From the NCBI RefSeq assembly GCF_000372825.1, contig NZ_KB910516.1, positions 3,081,825-3,145,824 of the forward strand: DNA of 64,000 nt. The letters run 5' to 3'. Shown piece after piece: positions 31,926-41,300 of the stretch; within the stretch, counting starts at the first letter, position 1, and the number at the start of each line of letters is the position of its first letter. The position numbers and the translations under genes were made by a program. The notes beneath the pieces are model-generated. The model made no database searches and was not told where the DNA came from. It was given only the letters and a program-made list of their open reading frames with translations. The DNA comes from Methylobacterium sp. 77. GTDB taxonomy: Bacteria; Pseudomonadota; Alphaproteobacteria; Rhizobiales; Beijerinckiaceae.

Positions 31926-32024
31926 ATGGGAATGAAACTCTTCACATATGCGATGATCGGCGCCTTCGCCTGCGGCCTCATCGGGACCATCGCCGGATCG
32001 GCGACAGTGGTGATGGGCTTCTGA
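31926..32024 (+). CDS. Very small membrane protein, 32 aa
   Basis: MGMKLFTYAMIGAFACGLIG followed by TIAGSATVVMGF and a stop. It is a single hydrophobic Gly-rich helix. The leader gggagctcagt is shared with the gene 36 bases upstream, so the two are probably co-transcribed. Function unknown; the repeated leader and uninterrupted TM character are the support. Confidence 0.5.
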   Translation: MGMKLFTYAMIGAFACGLIGTIAGSATVVMGF

Positions 32025-32085
32025 CGACGGGGACGTCCAAGACGATCTGACGATCACGCGGCAGGGCGAAAGCCTCGCCGTTGTC

Positions 32086-32457
32086 ATGTCCGGCACAAAT
32101 GACGGCGCAGTCCTCATAGGCCGCATGATCTCACTCTATGACCGCAAGGCGGTAAACGCCTTGGCGACCGACGACGGGCCGGTGATGCTGATCAAGAAAA
32201 CGCAGGCCAGCCTGCGCCGGTCTACCTGCTCGAACGATCCGACCATCCGGTTCTCGATGGACCCACTGCGCTATGGCAACCGCCCCATGGCGAGCGACCG
32301 CAATCGCTTCGTTCGCTGCGCGCCCGACTGCAATCAGGCGAAGTCCTTACGCGAGGAAGAGATGACGGTGGCGAAGGAGCTCAGCGAGGCCAAGGCTGCG
32401 AACGCGCGGGTCTTAATGGGCGCCATCATCACCGCATCGCAGGCCATGGCGGCCTAG
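32086..32457 (+). CDS. Hypothetical protein, 123 aa
   Basis: MSGTNDGAVLIGRMISLYDRK..., with Cys at STCSND and RCAPDC, and a helical acidic C-terminus (EEEMTVAKELSEAKAANARVLMGAIITASQAMAA). No motif recognised. The frame is open for 372 bases but codon choice is less typical than in the neighbours, so it may be spurious. Confidence 0.35.
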   Translation: MSGTNDGAVLIGRMISLYDRKAVNALATDDGPVMLIKKTQASLRRSTCSNDPTIRFSMDPLRYGNRPMASDRNRFVRCAPDCNQAKSLREEEMTVAKELSEAKAANARVLMGAIITASQAMAA

Positions 32458-32518
32458 AGCCGAGCGCAGGCCTTCCTGCGCAGAATGCTCAAAGACGGGG
32501 ATAAAGGCAGGGGTCACG

Positions 32519-32773
32519 ATGGCCGGCCTCACGACGCTTCTCGGCAATCGGCTGACGTGGTTCACGGTCGCCCATGTCATGCTGTTTTCCACCTTCGCGC
32601 GTTACGCGCCGGTCTCCTCGGTCGCCGACACGGTGAGGTTCGCCGCGACCACGATGGGGCCGATCGGAATGGTAGCGGGTCCAGTGGCGCTATCGCCGGA
32701 TCTGAAGTGGATGGCCGACGGGCTCCGACCGGTGCTCAGCGAAGGATCGGCCTGCGAGCGCCCGCCGCTCTAA
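32519..32773 (+). CDS. Hypothetical protein, 84 aa
   Basis: MAGLTTLLGNRLTWFTVAHVMLFSTFARYAPVS... The N-terminal half is hydrophobic (probable membrane association), the rest has no motif. An intrinsic terminator follows 47 bases later, which supports transcription. Function unknown. Confidence 0.45.
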   Translation: MAGLTTLLGNRLTWFTVAHVMLFSTFARYAPVSSVADTVRFAATTMGPIGMVAGPVALSPDLKWMADGLRPVLSEGSACERPPL

Positions 32774-32819
32774 ACCCCGGCACGCCCCGTGCCTCGCTCA
32801 GCATTGGTGTTACGAATGG

Positions 32820-32850
32820 ACCCGCCCGCCTTAGGCCGTGGCGGGTTTTC
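32820..32850 (+). terminator. Intrinsic terminator, convergent
   Basis: Stem acccgcc/ggcgggt with an inner aggcc loop, then TTTTCTTCGTTTT on the + strand. It ends the 84-aa gene and faces the hicB relic. Confidence 0.7.
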
Positions 32851-32857
32851 TTCGTTT

Positions 32858-33287
32858 TCAGGCCGGAACGAACGAGACGACGAGACGCCCACCGAGCGCA
32901 TGGGCCGCCGCCTCCATCTGACCCAATTTGGTGCCGTGGTCCGGATCGAGAATTCGGCGAACCTCGACCTCGTCCCGATCCATCGCCTTGCCCAGCGCGG
33001 ACTTCGACAGGCCGCTTCGTTTCCATGCCTGATACACCGCCGCCTTCGCTGCGGTGCGGCTGGGCAGCGAGGCCCGGTCGGCACCATCCGCAACGGTACG
33101 CGGCGCATGGAGATCGTCCCCGTCCTTGATCCGGCCGCGTACAGCCGCTGCCAGAGCCTCACGCATTTCGCGCAGGGCCGCTCTTCGTAGTGCCGCCACC
33201 TATCGCTTCGGGCAGATCCTCAGACCGCGCAACGAAGTACCCGTCCTCTTCTCGGACCGACACACCGTAGGTCCATTCGTTCTCCAT
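32858..33287 (-). pseudogene. hicB: HicB-like antitoxin broken by a frameshift
   Basis: Two adjacent - strand frames together make one HicB-type protein. Frame A (33287-33159) starts MENEWTYGVSVREEDGYFVA then RSEDLPEAIGGGTTK, the HicB N-terminal fold. Frame B (to 32858) continues LREMREALAAAVRGRIKDGDDLHAP and ends in the HTH (AVYQAWKRSGLSKSALGKAMDRDEVEVRRILDPDHGTKLGQMEAA). The switch falls near 33176-33180, and removing one A restores TTKAALREMREAL. Alternatively frame B alone is expressed from the GTG at 33199 as an HTH-only protein. No HicA toxin is adjacent. Confidence 0.75.
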
Positions 33288-34448
33288 CGGCGGTAGCGGG
33301 CTAGCGAAGCGCAAGCACGGGTAAAATCCCGCCGCTAGGCGGGGTTCAACTTAAGCGACCTCCGTACCTCCTTAACAATCACCGGGTTAAGCTCCCCGCT
33401 TTGTATTGTTGTCTTGTGATCGCCTGATTTTATCCGATAGCGACTTCCTCTTCCTGCGTCCTTGTCCACCTAAAATCTTAGATTATGCTTTCGGGCGTAC
33501 TTGGCGAGGTCTCGGATAAGTGCTTCGCGCTTCACCTCTCGTCTCCGTTTCGGCAAAGACAATATCGAACATTTATATTGGATATTAAAGAGGCGTCGAA
33601 CATGAATATTCAATCACGGGCGAGCAAAGCGGTATCGCTTTGGCTGGGCTGGTCTTGCTACCGTTCCATTATCCGAGCCCAGAATGCCCGAGCCGTCGCG
33701 CGGAGGCGAGCGCGAGATCCGGCGACAACCAGGTTATCGCGTCACACTACACAAGCATAGAACTTTCATTTTCTTTATTACCCTCCGCCGGCGCCGAGTA
33801 TCACGACTATACTTTCAATGCCTGAAAGGCCGTGTTTCGATCTGCTCGATACGGCCGGTGTCAACCTCCGATACAACATCAGCAAGCTGCATCATTTTCA
33901 AGGAGGCTGCGCTACCGAGCAGCGTGATCGCTACCAACCATAAAAAAAACAAACATGCTTCACTAATTCTTCAACATCCGCTCTGACGCTAGACTGTGGC
34001 CAGCGCCAGAGGCGGACGATCACCACGATCTCGATGCGGTCCGAATGAAGGCAATCCTCGGCGCCAAACATATCGTCCCCGCAACGCTCAGGACCGGGGC
34101 TCCGTTCAGGGCGGCCATCCTGAAATCCTTCGAGGTTATCGATGACTCCGGCGGCACCGTGCTGACCATGCCGTTCGACAATGTCGTTGTGCTTGGCACC
34201 AAGCCGTCGATGAAACGAACAGGGGTATGGCACAACCAACTGCCGCAGCCCCAGGGCAAGCGCGATGTACACCAATCTTTGAGTGTTGCGCAGGCGAGAC
34301 ACATGGCAGTCCGTTGCTCGATGAGCAGGTTGCGGTGTAGCCTTTTCGTATTTTCTCAATGCCATCGGTTGTACGCTGCACTGCATGCAACGGACGTCCT
34401 TTTCGTCGCAGCGATCCCGTGCGTTCCCTTCCAGGCCAGCTATTGATA
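33288..34448. other. Long AT-richer stretch without a convincing gene
   Basis: About 1.1 kb, with 33360-34030 visibly lower in GC than anything around it. A 52-codon frame at 33602-33760 (MNIQSRASKAVSLWLGW...) has a GAGG ahead but no recognisable product. Another open stretch at 34045-34446 is equally unassignable. No transposase, inverted ends or RNA genes seen. It separates the broken hicB from the srf-like locus, so it is probably decayed foreign DNA. Confidence 0.45.
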
Positions 34449-35090
34449 ATGCGCAGCAGAATGCGACCGATCGATTTCCGGTGTCTGGCGCTTTTTTGCT
34501 TTTTTGGCGGGCTTTGCCCGGTGGTGGCCGAGGCAGGAAAGATGCGGTCAGCCCCACAGGAGACCGCAATCGATCGATGCGACAGCGCCGCTGCGGCACC
34601 ATGGGACCCGGATTCCTCCAACGTGCCGTCGCGGGTGGAATTCCGCGATTTGCAGGCTCAGCAAGCAATCGAAGCGTGCCGGCGCGCCGTCGATCTGTCC
34701 CCCGACATGCGTCGCCTGAGCTTCCAGCTCGGGCGCGCCTATGATCGGCAGGGTGCAAATCCGGATGCCTATCGCGCATATCGCGTCGCGGCCGAGCTGG
34801 GGAGCGCTGCCGCCAAGGTGAATATCGGCATTCTCTACCGTCAGGGACGGCGCTTCGAGAAAAACGAGGTGAAGGCCCGCACTTGGTTTCGCGATGCCGC
34901 GGAGATGGGTCTCGCCGAGGGCATGTATTGCTACGCGACGGCCCTCGATAACGGTGTCGGCGGGCCCGCAGACGGTGTCGCCGCGCGGACTTGGTACGTC
35001 AAGGCGGCCGAGCGAGGGACGTCGAAGGCACGCGACGCCCTCGTCCGCCTCGACATCGATGGTCTCGGTACGGGCACCCGCTGTGATTGA
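34449..35090 (+). CDS. Exported Sel1-repeat protein
   Basis: 213 aa. The N-terminus RCLALFCFFGGLCPVVAEAG is a signal peptide. About residues 65-205 contain TPR/Sel1-like repeats: QAIEACRRAVDLSPDMRRLSFQLGRAYDRQG, AYRAYRVAAELGSAAAKVNIGILYRQGRRFEKNEVKARTWFRDAAEMGLAEGMYCYATALDNGVGG and the next. Sel1 repeats are protein-binding scaffolds. It lies 39 bases before the SrfA-trypsin gene, same strand, and so is the first gene of the srf-like set. ATGs at 34449 and 34461 are both possible. Confidence 0.75.
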   Translation: MRSRMRPIDFRCLALFCFFGGLCPVVAEAGKMRSAPQETAIDRCDSAAAAPWDPDSSNVPSRVEFRDLQAQQAIEACRRAVDLSPDMRRLSFQLGRAYDRQGANPDAYRAYRVAAELGSAAAKVNIGILYRQGRRFEKNEVKARTWFRDAAEMGLAEGMYCYATALDNGVGGPADGVAARTWYVKAAERGTSKARDALVRLDIDGLGTGTRCD

Positions 35091-35129
35091 TTCGCGCGCT
35101 TACCTCGAACGATGCCTCGGAGAGCGCGC

Positions 35130-36989
35130 ATGACGGAGGGCTCGCGTTTCGTCGGAAGCCGCACGCTCGCAGGTCTCGACCTCGTCCGGATCGACGACCG
35201 GATCGTCATCGAAAACCATGAACGGCTGGTCCGGCTCCTCCGTCAGCGTTGCGGCGAGTCCACTGCCGCGCTCTTCGCCGCGCCGGTCCTGTCCCACTCC
35301 AATGGGTCGGCCGCGGCGCGCGTCGACTGGTACACCTCCCTCGATGGCCCTTCGCGCAACCTGGAGGACCTGGATTCCACCAGCGCGGTCGAGCTGAGGG
35401 GACGCATCCGCGCTCTGCTCTCGGGCATCGAGCCACTGCTGCGTGACCCCGAGGATGGCCCGTTCGTCGCAGCCTGCCTCAACCTAGCCTCGCCGCGCGC
35501 AGTCCTGGCCATCGGCACGGAGCCGCTGCTGATCGATTGGGGGCTCCTTCCGGCCGGTCTGCTGGGCGACGAGCAGGGCCGTATCCGCCATCACGCGGCC
35601 GCCCTCGGCCATCTGGTGCCGGACGATCTGCCGATGCCGCCGATCGGTCGCGCGGATTGGTCGGCCCGGTTCCGGCCGGTGCAACCGAACTCCCAGACCA
35701 ACGAGCCGGTAGGGCCGGCTCCGGAACCGCGCGGATATCGTCCTGGTGTGCGTCCGTGGACGGCACCTGTCGTCGCCACCGCTCTGGTCGGCATTCTCCT
35801 CGGCCTCTCCTTCGTTCCAGGCGTGCTGGCCTTTCCCGAGCCGCCGCGGGCGATCTCGGGTGAGGCGCGTACCCTGCTTGCCGCCTGGCTCGACAATCTT
35901 CAGCGTAGACGCGACGTCTTGGCGTCCGCCTCAGCTTTCGCCTGTCCGCGCCTGCGTTCGGAGCTGCCCGCGCTCGTGCCCCAGAGCCCGGTCGGGGTTC
36001 GCCTGCCCATCGAAACCCCGACCCGTCCGCAGGCGCGCGCCGCGATCGGGCCCGTTCCGGCGATCCAGGGTTCACCAGGACCGGCGGTGGCGACCGACCC
36101 GGCGAGCCTCGTCGGTCGGCTGGAACGCGGCACCGTCCTCGTCCTGGCAGGCGACGCGACCGGCTCGGGCTTTTTTATCAGCGACGAACTCGTCATCACC
36201 AATCGCCACGTCGTGGAGGGCGCGGCGTCTCTACGGATCGCGGGACGCCATGTCGGCATCGTTCAGGCCACCCTCGTGCGGACCGGGGGCGAAGGACACC
36301 TCGATGATTTCGCACTTCTGCGCGTCGCACGACAGGCGGACATCCAGCCCCTTGCTCTCACCGCTCCCGGGCGGCCGCTGACGCCCGTCGTCGCCGCCGG
36401 CTTTCCCGGCCTCCATCTCGGCACCGACCCGACGTTCAAGCGCCTCGGCGAAGGCGATGCGTCCGCAAGCCGCGAACTGGAGCCGGTGCTCCAGACCGGC
36501 GTCGTCAATCACCTCCAACGCTATGACGACGCGGCCGTGACGCTGGTGCTCCACAGCGCCGAGATCGCCCCGGGCAACAGTGGTGGTCCCCTCGTCGATT
36601 ACTGCGGACGGGTGGTCGGCGTGAACAGCTTCGGCCGCAGCGATGGCCGCCTACCCGTTACCGCGCGCTATGCACTCGGCACCGATGGGCTCGCGGCATT
36701 CCTCGCGGCCGGCGGTGACAACTCCACCCTCGACACCCAGCCCTGCGATCTACAGGCTGCGCCGCGCGAAAATCCGCCCGTCGCAACCATCGAACCCGGC
36801 CCCGCGGCACAGCGCGACGCAGTTCCGAACGCCGCGGCGGCCACGGCCGGACCCGTTCCGGAAGTGGCGCCGATCCCGGCACCGCAGGATGGTGCCACCA
36901 TCCAACCCACACCACCGCGCCCCGCCACTCCCGCTCCATCGCGACCCGCCCCCCGGCAGGGTCGCGATGCACGCCCGCCAGTCCGCTGA
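35130..36989 (+). CDS. SrfA-like domain, TM helix and trypsin-like serine protease fusion
   Basis: 619 aa. Residues 1-170 form a domain shared with the next gene and resembling SrfA (GLDLVRIDDRIVIENHERLVRLL, AARVDWYTSLDGPSR, PLLIDWGLLPAG). One TM helix follows at about 214-235 (VVATALVGILLGLSFVPGVLAF). A trypsin-fold domain (about 320-530) has the triad His360 in ITNRHVVEG, Asp392/393 in LDDFALLRV and Ser484 in PGNSGGPLVD. The last 85 residues are Pro/Ala-rich and disordered. So the protease lies across the membrane from the SrfA-like part. The protease-SrfA fusion is unusual. Start chosen at MTEGSRF (GGAG 9 bases ahead); MPRRAR at 35112 is possible. Confidence 0.85.
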   Translation: MTEGSRFVGSRTLAGLDLVRIDDRIVIENHERLVRLLRQRCGESTAALFAAPVLSHSNGSAAARVDWYTSLDGPSRNLEDLDSTSAVELRGRIRALLSGIEPLLRDPEDGPFVAACLNLASPRAVLAIGTEPLLIDWGLLPAGLLGDEQGRIRHHAAALGHLVPDDLPMPPIGRADWSARFRPVQPNSQTNEPVGPAPEPRGYRPGVRPWTAPVVATALVGILLGLSFVPGVLAFPEPPRAISGEARTLLAAWLDNLQRRRDVLASASAFACPRLRSELPALVPQSPVGVRLPIETPTRPQARAAIGPVPAIQGSPGPAVATDPASLVGRLERGTVLVLAGDATGSGFFISDELVITNRHVVEGAASLRIAGRHVGIVQATLVRTGGEGHLDDFALLRVARQADIQPLALTAPGRPLTPVVAAGFPGLHLGTDPTFKRLGEGDASASRELEPVLQTGVVNHLQRYDDAAVTLVLHSAEIAPGNSGGPLVDYCGRVVGVNSFGRSDGRLPVTARYALGTDGLAAFLAAGGDNSTLDTQPCDLQAAPRENPPVATIEPGPAAQRDAVPNAAAATAGPVPEVAPIPAPQDGATIQPTPPRPATPAPSRPAPRQGRDARPPVR

Positions 36990-37002
36990 GATCGGCCGCC
37001 GG

Positions 37003-38364
37003 ATGTCGATCAACACCAAACTGACCGAGACGCCGCGCAAGGGATTCGACGCGGTCAATCTGAAGCTCAGCCAGCAATACGAGCAGCTCGTCGATCTCCT
37101 GGCCCAACGTCTCGGCCCGGACCACGCCCGGCTCTTTGCCGAGCCGGTGCCGGTTGCCATGACGAAGACCGGGCTTCCGGGGATCGCTTGGTTCGCCGAC
37201 GGCGACGGCGAAGTCCGACCTGTCACGCGGCTCAACCCCGACGAAGCTCAGGCCCTTCGGCGTGCAGCCGCACGGCTCACTTCGGACGTGGCGAACTTCG
37301 CGGACACGCTGGAAGGCGAAGGTGAGGCCTCCCGAGATCTCGCACGCCTCATACGCGACGCTCTCGTGACTCCCGACGAGGATCACCTCTGGTCCCTGGA
37401 CGGTCAGCCGGTTCTCGTTGCCTGGGGGTATCGCCATGCCCGATTGGACGGCATGGTGGCCGAGCGGGGCGTTGCGATCACCGCGAGCGCCGCTTCTCCC
37501 ATCGCTTCAGCGGCGAGACCGCAGCGGGTCGCTCCGCCCGTGGCAGCCGCCTCATGCCCGCCGCCGCCGTCTGTCGGAGCTACGACGAGCAGCGTCTGGA
37601 GGGGACTTGCGCCTGCGTTCTGGCTGCTGTTCGTCATCCTGTCACTCCTCCTCGGAGGCCGCCTGCTCCAGGCTTGCGGCGTGGGGGGGGACGGCTGGCC
37701 GCCCTGGCTGAGGAGTGTCCTGCCGGATCACTGCCCGGTCGCCTCCATCGTCGTCGACCCGCTCGAAGCGTCCCAGCGCGCGGCGATCCAGACGACGGAA
37801 GCCGAGCTGCATGCCGCCGAACTCGCGCTGACCCGCCGCGCCCTGGCCTGCGACGCGAGTTGTCCGCTCCCCCAACGCGCCGCGGTCGAGGTGCCTCGGA
37901 CCGAGACACCGCGCGCCATCTCCGCCGATGTCGAGCGGCGGCTGGAGCGGATCGAACGCGGGCGCTATCTCGAACTGACCCTGGCCTGGGAGGGATCACC
38001 CGATCTCGATCTGCAGGTGGTCTGCCCCGATCAGACCCGACTCCAGTTCAATAACCGCGCGGCCTGCGGCGGCCGCCTGGTCGCCGACCAGAACGAAGGC
38101 GGGGGCACCAGCGCCAGTCGCCCAATCGAACACATCATCTGGGACGTCGCGCCGTCTCCCCCGGGCACCTTCGGCATCGAGGTAAACCTGTACGAGCGGC
38201 ACGGTGATCCCCGCGCCGGTATCCCGTTTCAGATCGTCCTGTCGAGGAACGGCCAAGTGGTGCGAGAGGAGCAGGGAACGGTCTCGGCGCTCCGCGTACC
38301 GAAGAGCGTCTTCACCTTCCCGATCCCCCTCGCACCATCGTCCGGAGCCGCTGCTGCGCCGTGA
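37003..38364 (+). CDS. srfA: SrfA-like membrane protein with YfaP/DUF2135-like C-terminal domain
   Basis: 453 aa. Residues 1-155 match the N-terminal domain of the preceding protein (YEQLVDLLAQRLGPDHARLFAEP, GIAWFADGDGEVRP, PVLVAWGYRHARLDG), corresponding to SrfA of the Salmonella srfABC group. One TM helix at about 203-226 (FWLLFVILSLLLGGRLLQAC). A helical segment (about 255-320) leads to a beta-sandwich: LELTLAWEGSPDLDLQVVCPDQ, AACGGRLVADQNEGG, EHIIWDVAPSPPGTFGIEVNLYERHG. This W-D/S-x-D-L-D-L pattern with CGG and P-G-x-Y/F matches YfaP/DUF2135. Its stop overlaps the srfB GTG start. An ATG at 36967 is an alternative start. Confidence 0.75.
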   Translation: MSINTKLTETPRKGFDAVNLKLSQQYEQLVDLLAQRLGPDHARLFAEPVPVAMTKTGLPGIAWFADGDGEVRPVTRLNPDEAQALRRAAARLTSDVANFADTLEGEGEASRDLARLIRDALVTPDEDHLWSLDGQPVLVAWGYRHARLDGMVAERGVAITASAASPIASAARPQRVAPPVAAASCPPPPSVGATTSSVWRGLAPAFWLLFVILSLLLGGRLLQACGVGGDGWPPWLRSVLPDHCPVASIVVDPLEASQRAAIQTTEAELHAAELALTRRALACDASCPLPQRAAVEVPRTETPRAISADVERRLERIERGRYLELTLAWEGSPDLDLQVVCPDQTRLQFNNRAACGGRLVADQNEGGGTSASRPIEHIIWDVAPSPPGTFGIEVNLYERHGDPRAGIPFQIVLSRNGQVVREEQGTVSALRVPKSVFTFPIPLAPSSGAAAAP

Positions 38365-41300
38365 GCGCCCGTTCCGGCAGCAACGTCCTCCCTCAAGAGA
38401 TTGTATCCGTCGCGATGTTCGTCGATCCCGTCACCTTCGGTCCCACGATCCGGCTCGTGCCGCATAGCGGCGTGCAGTTCGTCGAATACACCTTCAACAT
38501 CGATACGGTCGGACGCCTGTCACGCCGCTTCATCGAGCGCGAGGTCGAGGCCCCCCCCCAGCAGCCGGGCCGGCGGACCTACCGGCTGCTGCCGACATGG
38601 GACGAGACCGACCCGGGCGGGGACGAGATCGAAACCGCACGCGGCACCGATCGCGAATACGCCATCGGCGAGCGGAACGCGCTTGAGGTCTTCCTCGAGA
38701 AGTGGACGCCGGTGCCGATGCTCCGCGTGAAGTCCGGAATCGAGGGGGGCGACGAACTCGACGTCGGCCCGACCAACTGGGCGCGGGTCCGCATCGTCGA
38801 AGTGGCGGACCGCGCGCCCGACAGCCCGATCAGTCATCGGGTGATCTTCGCGTTCGACACGGAGCTCCTGGAGCGCCGTCCCAACCGGCCCTATACGGCG
38901 CCGAGCCTGGACGATGCGGCCAACGAGCACGAGTTCCGGTTCGCCTTCCGCTTCCGCGACATCGGCTGGTTCCTCGGAGCGGCTTCCGACAGCGAGGAAG
39001 CCCGGCAGCGCGCCGGCTTCCAGGAATGGGTGCCCTCCTGGCTGTCCGAGCAGTTCCGCGAGTTCAAGGCGGCTCAAAGGCCTGACCGCCCGCTGCGTGA
39101 CAGCGACTTTCCCAACACCCTCGAGCATTATGCCCGCTATCTCGTCATGCTCGAATACCTGCAGCGGGCGATCCAGCCGCGCGTCATGCGTCTCACCGAT
39201 ACGGTGACGGCGATTCCGGCGATCAAGCCGGTGACCGTCGATCTCATCCTCGACATCGGCAACAGCCGCACCTGCGGCATCCTGATCGAATCTCACCCCA
39301 ACGAGGACCGGGTCGACCTCAACAACTCCTTCGTTTTGCAGTTGCGCGACCTGTCCGAGCCCGAACAGGCCTATGTCGAGCCGTTCGAGAGCCATGTGGA
39401 GCTCTCTCATGCCCGGTTCGGACGCGATCACCTCTCGCGGCTCTCGGCACGCCCGCGGGCCTTCTTCTGGCCGAGCCCGGTCCGGGTCGGCCCGGAGGCC
39501 AGCCGTTTCCGGGAATTGGCGCAGGGAACCGAGGCGGTGGGCGGCCTATCCAGTCCGAAGCGCTACCTCTGCGACGTCAGGCCGGTGAACCAGGAATGGC
39601 GCTTCCCCGACCGCGACTACGGTGCGGACGGAACCAGCCCGCTGATCGACCGGACCATCCGACAGTTCGTCAACAGCCGCGGCGACGTCATCGCTCAGCT
39701 CGATGCCGACCGGAAGCGGTACGGAATCCGGGTCCAGGCGGACGACCGGATCGGCGCCTCGCGGCTGACCTTCTCGCGCTCGTCCTTCTTCACCTTCATG
39801 GTGGCCGAAGTCGTCTGCCACGCCCTGTCGATGATCAACAATGCCGGCGTGCGCGAGCGCCGGCGGACGAAGGACGCGCCGCGCAAGCTGCGTCGGATCA
39901 TCCTCACCCTGCCCCCGGCCATGCCGGTGCAGGAGCAGCGCCTGCTACGCTCGCGGGCCGAGGGGGCCGTCAAGCTGATCTGGCAGCTCATGGGATGGGC
40001 CGACAACCCGCCTCCGGGCCTGACGCAGCCGGAGGTCCACGTGGCCTGGGACGAGGCGAGCTGCGTCCAGTTCGTCTACCTCTATGGCGAGATCACTCAG
40101 AAATTGGGAGGAGCCGTCGACGGCTTCCTCAGGCTAATCGGCCGGCCTCGACCATTCGCCGAGCCGGATACGCGGCCTCTCCCCGGTACGCCGGCCGAAC
40201 CGTCGGTGCGCATCGCCAGCATCGATGTGGGTGGCGGCACCACCGATCTGATGGTGACGACCTACTATGCCGAGGGCAACCGGGCGATCAAACCGGTGCA
40301 GAACTTCCGCGAGGGGTTCCGGATCGCGGGGGACGACATCCTCAAGAGCGTCATTGAGCGCCTCGTGCTACCGACCATCGAGGAGGCGTTGCGCAAGGCG
40401 GGGCACCCCGATCCGCACGCCCTCCTTCTCGAGCGTTTCGGCGGCGACCGCGCCAACATGGCCGAGCAGGAGAAGCATCTGCGGCGGCAATTCGTGTCGC
40501 GCGTACTGGAGCCGATCGGCCTGCGCCTGCTGGCCGATGTCGAGGCCGAGGGAAACCTCACCACTCGCCCCTTCGCGAAGTTTTTCCCCGAGCGCGGCGG
40601 CCGAGTCGTACGCAGGGCGTTGCCGCAGCAGCGGCTCCTCGATTTTCTGGAAGGTCCGGCAAGGCGGGATGGAGCGAGCGGCTTCGCCCTGGTGGATTGC
40701 GTCTTCGAGGGCCGCGCTGACATCGTCGGCGCCTGCGTCGTCTCGGTTCTCGACCTCGTTCTCGACAACCTGTGCGAAGCGATCCACGCCCTTGACGTGG
40801 ACGTGGTGCTCTTGTCGGGGCGCCCCTCCCGGCTCTCGGCCTTCGTTGACCTGCTCGTCAACAAGCTGGCCGTTTCGCCCGACCGGGTAGTGCCGCTCCA
40901 CCAGTATCAGGCCGGCAACTGGTATCCGTTCCGGGACCGGGACAATCGCCGCATCGGCGACCCCAAGACCACGACGGCGGTGGGCGGCATGCTGTGCGCG
41001 CTGGCGGAGAGCCAGCTCACCAACTTCACCCTGTTCACCAATCGCCTCGGCCTGCGTTCCACCGCCCGCTACATCGGCGAGATGGAGCTGAGCGGCCAGT
41101 TGAGAGATGCGGGCCTGTGCTTTCGCGACGTCGATCTCGACGCGCCGCCCTCCGCCCGAGCCAGCGGCCCGGCGATGAGCGCCAAGCTTCGCTACTATGC
41201 GCCGATGCGCCTCGGATATCGGCAATTGCCCGTCGAGCGCTGGATCGCGACGCCGCTCTATCGCCTTCGCGTACGAACCGGGCAGGAGGCGACGCAGTTA

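Noticed and set aside
33602..33760. 52-codon ORF with GAGG upstream in the AT-rich gap
   Set aside because: No recognisable product; frame could arise by chance. Mentioned only in the gap entry.
34045..34446. 133-codon ORF before the Sel1 gene
   Set aside because: Overlaps unrelated frames of similar length on the other strand, and the C-terminal third looks random.
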